A program made the position numbers and the translations under genes. Positions 28,986 through 35,076 of a stretch of 35,076 nt of DNA are shown here, piece by piece. The notes beneath the pieces are model-generated. The model worked only from the letters and a program-made list of their open reading frames with translations, did no database searches and was not told the DNA's origin. Every line of letters starts with the position of its first letter. The first letter of the stretch is position 1. This stretch comes from JAHISC01 sp964645815 (lineage in GTDB: Bacteria; Patescibacteriota; Patescibacteriia; UBA9934): contig CAZYCR010000007.1 in assembly GCA_964645815.1 (NCBI GenBank), forward strand, positions 1-35,076, given 5' to 3'.

Positions 28986-31160
28986 ATGTCTGAAATTTAT
29001 GTAAAATCAGCGGAATTTGTCTATACTCCAGATGAAAATGAACCGCTTTTAAAGACTTTGCTCCTACCACTACCACAAAACAGAGGTACAATTTTCGCTT
29101 TAATCAGGATTCTGGGTGCCACGGATGAGAAAAAAATAAGACTTAAAGATGCTATAGAAGACCATCTAAAACGTCTTCAGAATACATTAGGTGATCAAGT
29201 AAATGTTGCTCGTCGATTTGAACAGGTCTTGCAGGCTATTAATGAAGATATTTCCAGGATATCTTATGACGGTAAAAGAATTCCCATGACAGACTTTCAT
29301 GCCGTCATCGGGGTTCAAGAAGAGAGTCAAATCTTCTTTTCTGGTGTTGGTTCACTCTTCACTTTGTTCATGCACAAAGCCGCAAAACAAAGATATACTC
29401 TTTACGAACTCAGCGATCAGTATCGAAGTGATGACGGACCAACCTGGGATAAACCATTTATCACGGTGCTCGATGGCGAATTATCATATGGCGATATTTT
29501 CTATCTAGCCACGCGCGTTTCGGCTCGAGAGATGAGCATTGTTGATCTGCAGGATACTCTGGTGACTCTACCGCCTTCAGGTGCTCTCAAAAGAATCCAA
29601 CAACATCTGTTTACTGACACACCTTATGGAGCGCTATGTTTCCATGTCGAAGATCGACCATCTGCTGGAGCTCCAAAAAAAGTTAATCCTCTTTCATCGA
29701 TTGAACAATTTGAAAAAACTCAAGATGATACAGCCTCTCTTTTGGGCGAACAAACGCCAGACGTTTCTAATCTCCTAAATAAAGTAGCTTCTCCTTTACT
29801 AAAAAAGCTATCTTCCCCGGGATCATCTGGCTTTAAAGCGACAGTTAAAAATATCTTGAGAGCAATAATCAAGTCAATAGTTATTGTCGCGACATTGATT
29901 TTCAAAGGTATCCTTGTTGTTTCAAAATTTGTCTATAAGATCGTCAAGGTGGTTGTTCGCGCCTTTCTTGATCCAAACAAACGCAAACAGATTCAAGGCA
30001 GAACTAAAAATCTTGTTAAGAAAACTTTGAGCTTTGTTAAGAATACACCAAAAATCGCGAAGATTGCCGCCGGTGCTGTCCTTGTCAGCCTAATCATTGT
30101 TTCATTCGGTTTGTTTTTGAATGCTCAACAAAAGGAAAAACGAGATACAGATCAAACTTTTGAAACAATCGTTTCACGAATCAATGAGGACACTGACGCT
30201 GCTAGTGCCAGTCTAATTTACAACAATAATAATCAAGCAAGACAATTACTCGAGGAAGCTTTGGCACTTTTGGAGACCTTACCGCCAAGTCATAAAAAGT
30301 ATGAAGAAACTTCCAAAGAATTAAAAACTAAAATTGAAACAATTTATTCAGAATTAAGAGGTGTTAAGACCGTTGATCTAACTACTCTAGCTGACCTTTC
30401 AAGCGTTAGCCCAGGAGAAGCTTTCACAGATCTAGTTTCAGTCGATGGCGTCATTTATGGTGTTAGTCAAAATCAGCGGCTTTACCGCTATAGCGATTTA
30501 GAAAATCAATTGATTCATGAGAATGCCTCTTTTGGTGCCGTTGGACAAATTGTTTCAGGTTCCCAGTATCCGGGTGGTTTTGTTTTTATTGATTCAAATC
30601 AAAGGATCGGCAAAGCTAATACAATCAATAATACTCTTAATCCTGTCACCAGCGGTGCAGAGAGTATTCAGAGTGTGGAAGATATTACCGCTTATAATGG
30701 TAATTTGTATCTACTTTCAGCTGCAGCTCAGCAAATAGTAAAAATGCAGCCGCAAGGTGACGGTTTTGACGCTGGGACTCTTTGGATAACTTCATTAAAT
30801 AGTAATATTTCAAATGCCCAGTCTCTATCTGTTGATGGTAACATCTGGCTTTTGACGAGCAATAATCTTTATAAATTCAGTTCTGGCTTAGAACAAAACT
30901 TTGTTCTTGCGACTATTGATCCTCCAATGCAAACCGCCAAGTCCATCTGGACAAGCCCTGAAAGTAATTATATCTATATTCTCGATCCAGCAGGTAGCAG
31001 AATCATCGTTGTTGACAAAGAAGGTAATTTTATAACGCAATACAATAATCCTGATTTTCAAGGTGCCATTGATATATTTGTAAATGAAGAAAAGAAATCT
31101 ATCATCGTGGGAACGCAAACCAGATTACTGCAATTCACTGCCGCACATTTGCTCCAATAA
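28986..31160 (+). CDS. Membrane protein with phosphatase-like N-domain and propeller-like C-domain
   Basis: 724 residues, not assigned to a named family. Residues about 1-215 have the strand order of PP2C/SpoIIE-type phosphatases (FHAVIGVQEESQIFFSGVGSLFTLFM, then DGELSYGDIFYLAT), but the metal-binding Asp residues are not evident, so it may be inactive. A Ser/Lys-rich linker and amphipathic helices (about 285-335) lead to one transmembrane helix (about 360-382). A coiled coil with YNNNNQARQLLEEALALLE follows, then about 270 residues with repeated strands such as DGVIYGVSQNQRLYRYSD and NIWLLTSNNLYKFS, consistent with a beta-propeller outside the membrane. The layout suggests signal transfer across the membrane; that is inference. 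Confidence 0.8.
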   Translation: MSEIYVKSAEFVYTPDENEPLLKTLLLPLPQNRGTIFALIRILGATDEKKIRLKDAIEDHLKRLQNTLGDQVNVARRFEQVLQAINEDISRISYDGKRIPMTDFHAVIGVQEESQIFFSGVGSLFTLFMHKAAKQRYTLYELSDQYRSDDGPTWDKPFITVLDGELSYGDIFYLATRVSAREMSIVDLQDTLVTLPPSGALKRIQQHLFTDTPYGALCFHVEDRPSAGAPKKVNPLSSIEQFEKTQDDTASLLGEQTPDVSNLLNKVASPLLKKLSSPGSSGFKATVKNILRAIIKSIVIVATLIFKGILVVSKFVYKIVKVVVRAFLDPNKRKQIQGRTKNLVKKTLSFVKNTPKIAKIAAGAVLVSLIIVSFGLFLNAQQKEKRDTDQTFETIVSRINEDTDAASASLIYNNNNQARQLLEEALALLETLPPSHKKYEETSKELKTKIETIYSELRGVKTVDLTTLADLSSVSPGEAFTDLVSVDGVIYGVSQNQRLYRYSDLENQLIHENASFGAVGQIVSGSQYPGGFVFIDSNQRIGKANTINNTLNPVTSGAESIQSVEDITAYNGNLYLLSAAAQQIVKMQPQGDGFDAGTLWITSLNSNISNAQSLSVDGNIWLLTSNNLYKFSSGLEQNFVLATIDPPMQTAKSIWTSPESNYIYILDPAGSRIIVVDKEGNFITQYNNPDFQGAIDIFVNEEKKSIIVGTQTRLLQFTAAHLLQ

Positions 31161-31190
31161 TAAAACAGGGCCAAAAGGCCCTGTTTTATT
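31159..31190. terminator. Bidirectional terminator between convergent genes
   Basis: AATAAAACAGGGCC-aaaa-GGCCCTGTTTTATT: a perfect 14-bp stem with a 4-base loop, T-rich in both directions. It begins in the stop codon of the plus-strand gene and overlaps the DUF378 stop by 2 bases. Confidence 0.85.
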
Positions 31191-31404
31191 ATTTCATGCA
31201 TTTTTTGCATTTTCCTCCAAAGAGCATAACAATCGCTGAGATACCTACTAAAACGTAGACAAGGTCAGCAACTATTTGCCATCGTCCAAGAAGATAATCA
31301 ACGAGATCAAAGTCGAGAATACCGACTAGACCCCAGTTAAGACCTCCGACGACAAGGAGAATAAATGCAACCAGATGAACTGGACACATTTTTCCGCCGT
31401 GCAT
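31189..31404 (-). CDS. DUF378 family small membrane protein
   Basis: 71 residues, two predicted membrane helices. The signature VGGLNWGLVGIL and the spacing to LVYVLVGISAI are those of DUF378. A CKKC motif near the C-terminus (FGGKCKKCMK) and a single Cys near the N-terminus are unusual additions that could bind a metal or form a disulfide. Function of DUF378 is unknown. TATACT about 25 bases upstream may be its -10 box. Confidence 0.88.
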   Translation of the reverse strand: MHGGKMCPVHLVAFILLVVGGLNWGLVGILDFDLVDYLLGRWQIVADLVYVLVGISAIVMLFGGKCKKCMK

Positions 31405-31459
31405 AGTGTGGTGATTATGAATAAACTAAACTAAGTATAACAAAGACTGCGACTTTTAA

Positions 31460-31927
31460 TCAACTGTTCAACTGCCAAATAACAAAAGTTAAATAACTGG
31501 CAAAGGCCACCCAAGCAACATAAGGTATCAGAGCAGCAGCCGCTACCTTGTCTTTTGGCCAGATCAAAATGATCAAAGCAATAACAGATAAGTCCAGTAA
31601 AATCGCTTCTAGAAATGCCCAGCCAAGGAGATGCCAACCAAAAAAAACCTGGCTCCAGAAAACGTTCAAAAAAGCATTGAGAAGAAACAGACCGGCAACT
31701 AAATTTGAAAGATTCGCCTCTTGTTTTGAACTCCAAAATTTAATTGCGCTGAAGATGCACAAGGCGAAAATAGTTGTCCAAACCGCTCCAATAAATGATC
31801 CTGGCGGTGTAAAGGAAGGTAGATTGATGGTGTCGTACCATGTCATACCAGCACTAGTAATAGCGCTACCAACTACAGAGACGAGTAAAACAATGAAAAC
31901 AATAAGTATTGATGATTTTTTAATCAT
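31460..31927 (-). CDS. TspO/MBR family membrane protein
   Basis: 155 residues, five hydrophobic helices. PSFTPPGSFIGAVWTTIFALC near residue 40 matches the conserved first-loop and helix-2 signature of TspO, and the helix-3 to helix-5 pattern with NAFLNVFWSQVFFGWHLLGWAF also fits. TspO proteins bind tetrapyrroles and related ligands and are linked to stress responses. The frame opens at a TTG 15 bases upstream, but ATG 31927 gives the normal N-terminus. It overlaps the DUF218 gene by 8 bases, so they are co-transcribed. Confidence 0.9.
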   Translation of the reverse strand: MIKKSSILIVFIVLLVSVVGSAITSAGMTWYDTINLPSFTPPGSFIGAVWTTIFALCIFSAIKFWSSKQEANLSNLVAGLFLLNAFLNVFWSQVFFGWHLLGWAFLEAILLDLSVIALIILIWPKDKVAAAALIPYVAWVAFASYLTFVIWQLNS

Positions 31928-32531
31928 ATAGATTTGTGGCAACTAGCCAACTTAGAGTTGATTCGCGCAGTATTCGATAACCGCGGATACAACAACGATA
32001 GAAAAACTTTGTTGAGTCTTCAACCGGTGTTATTTTATTTACTTTAAGCCCACGGCCAGTAACCCCTGCCCGACGGCATTGCTCGATTAAACGCGGGAGA
32101 TGATAGCCTTGCGAAAGAAAAATAACCGACCTGCCTTGTGGATAAGTCTGTTTTTCGGTTAGACAAGTGTCCAAAGTTGTCTCTGCGGTACTGTCAATCT
32201 CAATTGAAGTCTCTGGGATTCCCTGCTCGATTAAATATTTTTTCATTACCTCCGCTGCCTGAACAGTATTGGAAACAACAATTTTTGCTGTTCGTTTTGA
32301 ATTAAAAAGTTGAATTGCAGTATCTAATCTTTCTTGTAGTAAAGGACTCACCTTATCTTCATCAATTCCGGCGCCAAAAACAATAGCCGCATCAGAATAA
32401 CGAATATGATTAACATTGGGCTGGATACTAATAGGTGCGGTGAGAATGAAAATCAGTTGCGGCGCGAAAAAAAGTAAAATCAATAACGACACTACTGTGA
32501 CGATAAAAACTTTTCTTCGAGTTAACTGCAC
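31920..32531 (-). CDS. DUF218 (SanA/YdcF-like) membrane-anchored protein
   Basis: 203 residues, GTG start one base after the preceding stop. One N-terminal membrane helix (about 8-32), then the DUF218 domain: DAAIVFGAGIDEDKVSPLLQERLDTAI, IVVSNTVQAAEVMKKYLIEQGIP, STAETTLDTC and VIFLSQGYHLPR. These correspond to the conserved Gly-, Glu- and His-containing motifs of SanA/ElyC/YdcF proteins, which act in the envelope, for example on lipid carriers. The exact substrate is unknown. Confidence 0.9.
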   Translation of the reverse strand: MQLTRRKVFIVTVVSLLILLFFAPQLIFILTAPISIQPNVNHIRYSDAAIVFGAGIDEDKVSPLLQERLDTAIQLFNSKRTAKIVVSNTVQAAEVMKKYLIEQGIPETSIEIDSTAETTLDTCLTEKQTYPQGRSVIFLSQGYHLPRLIEQCRRAGVTGRGLKVNKITPVEDSTKFFYRCCIRGYRILRESTLSWLVATNLYD

Positions 32532-32532
32532 A

Positions 32533-32928
32533 TTAGACAGTTAGAAAAATAAAAACCAATATGATCGCTAAAGCGATTAATACAAAAGCGAAAAAGATTG
32601 TTGAAGTATCTATAAAGAGCTGGAAAAATCTGTTGCTTTTGGCCTTGGGGACAGATTCTTCAACGCCACAAAGATTACAACGATAATCTAAGGTTTTAAT
32701 AAAAGAATCGTAAGCGGCAAAAATAATAATAGCTGCAATGTAAATTGCCCGTACCGGAGGTTCGAAGGTACACAAAATTGGATCAGTTTTTAACTGGCTA
32801 ATCAAAATAAGCCCAAGGATCAAAAAGACCCAAAGCGCCAAACTGGAAACTGGAGAAATAGATCTCCCCCTCAGCATCGTTGTCGTTTTGCAAACTTCGC
32901 AAAACTCTTTTCTACCATTCTTTTCCAT
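32533..32928 (-). CDS. Small membrane protein with split zinc ribbon
   Basis: 131 residues. A CxxC near the N-terminus (EFCEVCKT, about residue 10) and a second CxxC (YRCNLCG, about residue 84) could form one zinc ribbon across two short cytoplasmic segments. Between and after them are four hydrophobic helices (about 30-45, 60-75, 100-115, 115-130). Not recognised beyond this. ATG 32928 lies 8 bases after GATAAT, again suggesting a leaderless mRNA. It begins a three-gene operon with DUF218 and TspO/MBR. Confidence 0.75.
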   Translation of the reverse strand: MEKNGRKEFCEVCKTTTMLRGRSISPVSSLALWVFLILGLILISQLKTDPILCTFEPPVRAIYIAAIIIFAAYDSFIKTLDYRCNLCGVEESVPKAKSNRFFQLFIDTSTIFFAFVLIALAIILVFIFLTV

Positions 32929-32984
32929 TAGGCTATTATCTCAGAAAATAACAAAATTAAAAACCCAATTCTATCCACAAACTT

Positions 32985-34445
32985 TTACCAACCGCGTTCA
33001 TGTGCCTTGCCTTCTTGATAGCCTGATGCAGTCTGTACTCCGACTACAGCCTGCTCAAAAAATTCTTCCAAATTAGTTGCTCCGGCATAGGTACAAGCAC
33101 TGCGAAGGCCTGCAGTAATCCGATCAATAATATCTTCCGCACTTTCTTCACCGGCTTTTAGGTACATCCTACCTTCACTGATTCCCTCTTCGAAATACTG
33201 TTTCATTGCCTGGTGATAAGGATCGTGCTTTTCATTTCTATTTTGCACAGCTCGACGCGAGGCCATACCATAATTTTCTTTATAAAGTTGACCTTCGTTA
33301 TCTTTGCGCATATCTGCCGGCGATTCATAAGTCCCGGCCCACCAAGAACCAATCATCACACTGCTGGCACCAGCTGCCAAGGCCAAGGCTACATCGCGTG
33401 GATACTTTACGCCACCATCAGCCCAAACGTGTGCCCCTAGAGTTCTTGCGACCTCAACCGTTTCCCTGACTGCACTAAACTGTGGCCGACCCATACCAGT
33501 CATCATCCTTGTAGTACACATGGCTCCAGGTCCAACACCGACTTTTAAGATACTCGCCCCGGCCTCGATAAAATCCTTGGCTGCTGCCGCTGTAACAATA
33601 TTCCCGGCGACTAGAGGCCGGTACGCGCCAATCATGCCACGAACCATCTTAATCGCTTCGATCATTTTGTTTTGATGACCATGAGCAGTATCCAAAACAA
33701 TTATATCAACGCCGAGATCTAATAGACGCCCAATTCTTTCTTCCAAATTTCGATTAATACCTACGGCTACGGCAGTCATAAGTTGCCCGTTGTGGTTAAT
33801 TGCCGGTCGGTACATTTCTGCCCGGAGTGCTCCTTTCTTTGTCAGAACTCCACGTAAAGTTCCATCTACTTTAACCACCGGTACAATCGATAATCTTTTT
33901 TCGTGAAAAATGGCAAAAATCTCTCGCGGACTGGCATATTCCGGCACAGTGATCAGATCCCGAGTCATAATCTGCCCCAAAGAAACAAATTTATCACGCA
34001 TGTAAGCGTCTTTCTCGGTAAAAATGCCACTGGGTCGATTATTGTCATCTACTACAATAATGGCGCCATGAGCCCTTTTGTAAATCAAATTTAGTGCTGT
34101 TTGGACTGATTCAGACTCATGAAGCACTACCGGAGTCTCAAAAACATGGTGCGCACTTTTTACAAAAGTTACGATTTCTGACACTCGTTCGATGGTTAAA
34201 TCTTGAGGTAGAACTACCAAGCCGCCACGTCTGGCCACGGTTTCAGCCATCCGGCGACCAGCCACAGCCATCATATTGGCCACAATCAGAGGAAGAGTTG
34301 TCCCAATGTTCTCGGTTGGTGTTAAATCAACGCGAAAACGAGATTCGACGTCAGACCTTTGAGGCATTAAAAAAACGTCGTTATATGTTAATTCTTTATT
34401 TTCGTCTCCTGGATGGAAAAATTTCATATAAAAAAATTCGTCCAT
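32985..34445 (-). CDS. guaB1: GuaB1-family IMP dehydrogenase-related protein (probable GMP reductase)
   Basis: 486 residues. ELTYNDVFLMPQRS opens an IMPDH/GMPR TIM barrel; a pair of CBS domains lies about residues 95-215; the catalytic loop is GVGPGAMCTTRMMTGMGRPQ with the active Cys; HVWADGGVKYPRDVALALAAGA and the C-terminal GLRSACTYAGATNLEEF follow. The segment LPLIVANMMAVAGRRMAETVARRGGL is the GuaB1 hallmark rather than GuaB. GuaB1 from mycobacteria has been described as a GMP reductase regulated through its CBS domains, so the reaction GMP to IMP is more likely here than IMP to XMP. The start is ATG 34445; ATG 34427 in frame is an alternative. Confidence 0.88.
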   Translation of the reverse strand: MDEFFYMKFFHPGDENKELTYNDVFLMPQRSDVESRFRVDLTPTENIGTTLPLIVANMMAVAGRRMAETVARRGGLVVLPQDLTIERVSEIVTFVKSAHHVFETPVVLHESESVQTALNLIYKRAHGAIIVVDDNNRPSGIFTEKDAYMRDKFVSLGQIMTRDLITVPEYASPREIFAIFHEKRLSIVPVVKVDGTLRGVLTKKGALRAEMYRPAINHNGQLMTAVAVGINRNLEERIGRLLDLGVDIIVLDTAHGHQNKMIEAIKMVRGMIGAYRPLVAGNIVTAAAAKDFIEAGASILKVGVGPGAMCTTRMMTGMGRPQFSAVRETVEVARTLGAHVWADGGVKYPRDVALALAAGASSVMIGSWWAGTYESPADMRKDNEGQLYKENYGMASRRAVQNRNEKHDPYHQAMKQYFEEGISEGRMYLKAGEESAEDIIDRITAGLRSACTYAGATNLEEFFEQAVVGVQTASGYQEGKAHERGW

Positions 34446-34501
34446 ATCTTACAACTTTCCGGTTAATTGCCCAGAAAACAATCCACAGACGAAGGCTTGA
34501 C

Positions 34502-34615
34502 TATTGTGAAATTATCAAGTCATTTGGTAGTTTGGGTGGACTCGTATTCTAGCTTGCCAATTTTTAATCGCTGACGTGTACCAACTGAGACAAATATTTG
34601 ATAACTTTGACAATG
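34502..34615 (-). repeat. Structured element family 1, copy c
   Basis: Read on the minus strand. Arms 34598-34615 and 34502-34518 (ATTGTCAAAGTTATCAA with ATTGTGAAA-TTATCAA in the same sense) form a stem of about 16 bp with one bulge and one mismatch. Core blocks: AATATTTGTC (34598-34589), AGAATACGAGTC (34550-34539), ACCAAATGACTT (34528-34517), with gaps of 38 and 10 bases, as in copies a and b. TATTTG replaces CGTTTG and still pairs with CAAATG. It lies between the stop of the exported protein gene (34642) and the start of guaB1 (34445); no GC-rich cassette is attached to this copy. Confidence 0.72.
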
Positions 34616-34641
34616 CCCTCGCTCTGAAAATAAAGACTGAT

Positions 34642-35055
34642 CTAATCGATAACTGGCTGGTCTGTTGGATCAACGCTAAAATAAGAGATTTTCCAATTCT
34701 CATCTTCTTCGACCATTTCAATCGTTAGTGGTGCTTCTTCGCTCCAGCTAGATAATGATCCGCTAAAAAGACGAACACCTTCATTAAAATCTCGATAAGT
34801 GATTTTCATACGTTTCGCCTCATCAACAACCGAATAATACTCGGCAAACTCTTGTAAAGCCTCAAGTGATGTTTCGTTTTTAAATTCTTCGCTAGTCATC
34901 TCATACGCGGCTTGATATTCAGCTGCAGCCAGACTTTTAATAAATCGCTTGGAATTAGACATAGCCTGATGCGAAGGACTAAAAAAATAAGAGACACCAA
35001 GAGCGATTAAAACTAAAAATGCTGGAGCGGATTTTAGAATAACTTTTTTGTTCAT
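34642..35055 (-). CDS. Exported or membrane-anchored small protein, unknown
   Basis: 137 residues. One N-terminal hydrophobic helix (about 8-27) with a basic start (MNKKVILK), no lipobox Cys, so a signal anchor or uncleaved signal peptide. The outside domain is acidic, with AAAEYQAAYEMTSEEFKN and a C-terminal beta pattern (PLTIEMVEEDENWKISYFSVD) that resembles NTF2-like domains of the DUF3887/DUF4864 type, an idea based on pattern only. The gene ends near structured element family 1 copy c, which may act as its 3' structure. Confidence 0.7.
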   Translation of the reverse strand: MNKKVILKSAPAFLVLIALGVSYFFSPSHQAMSNSKRFIKSLAAAEYQAAYEMTSEEFKNETSLEALQEFAEYYSVVDEAKRMKITYRDFNEGVRLFSGSLSSWSEEAPLTIEMVEEDENWKISYFSVDPTDQPVID

Positions 35056-35076
35056 ATTAGCTAATCAATGATCCTT

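Noticed and set aside
17295..34615. Family 1 as a MITE or insertion-sequence remnant
   Set aside because: The arms differ in sequence between copies, so there are no shared terminal inverted repeats, and no consistent target-site duplication is visible.
1..35076. CRISPR array or phage genes
   Set aside because: No regularly spaced short direct repeats and no phage structural, integrase or transposase genes were found in the window.

Overview
The window reads as a chromosome segment of an uncultured, small-genome bacterium, most likely Patescibacteria/CPR (Parcubacteria-like). Supporting signs are a compact type IV pilus operon, trimmed repair proteins (short UvrA, UvrC without its C-terminal part), a GuaB1-type purine enzyme, tight gene packing with overlaps, AT-rich codon use, and many genes whose start codon lies only 6-10 bases after a TATAAT box. 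The phylum is an inference from gene content, not from a marker tree.

Layout: 1-5302 (minus strand) carries type IV pilus genes: a partial prepilin with WAVG-type repeats, a GspH-like prepilin, pilC, pilT and pilB. 5361-10009 (minus) carries a CheY-like receiver, a DUF2207 membrane protein, mltG, a mannose-1-phosphate guanylyltransferase and a PAP2 phosphatase. 10010-10565 is a gene-free, hairpin-dense stretch. 10566-13007 holds an anchored protein of unknown role and gpmI. 13314-14944 is a mraZ-rsmH-ftsL-like cluster preceded by a leader of about 400 nt, packed with structure and driven by a promoter with MraZ-like TGGGG repeats in its spacer. 15468-22413 holds uvrC, uvrA and uvrB on the minus strand. 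After each of these comes one small GC-rich plus-strand gene with its own promoter or strong ribosome binding site and its own terminator-like hairpin. 23148-28892 carries an NMN-adenylyltransferase-like protein, a DUF362 protein, an ABC exporter, tRNA-Gln(TTG), a TM-helix mechanosensitive-like protein, a TsaB-like protein and a winged-helix regulator. A divergent 724-codon plus-strand membrane protein follows, then DUF378, TspO/MBR, DUF218 and zinc-ribbon proteins, guaB1 and an exported protein.

The most unusual content is non-coding. Family 1 is an element of about 115-130 bp present three times (17295-17423, 23036-23158, 34502-34615). It has a conserved core (AYRTTTGTC, 37-38 nt, AGAATACGRGTC, 10 nt, ACCAAATGACTT) closed by a long stem whose sequence differs in every copy while the pairing is kept. 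Family 2 is an element of about 105 bp present twice (13212-13319 and 14959-15061), with nested stems that change in a compensatory way. Both look like structured RNAs, or structure-dependent DNA elements, that I do not recognise. Two of the three family 1 copies lie directly behind the GC-rich cassette genes, and two elements (one of each family) include the last codons of the neighbouring gene in a stem arm.

All calls come from reading the sequence alone; no database or folding program was run.
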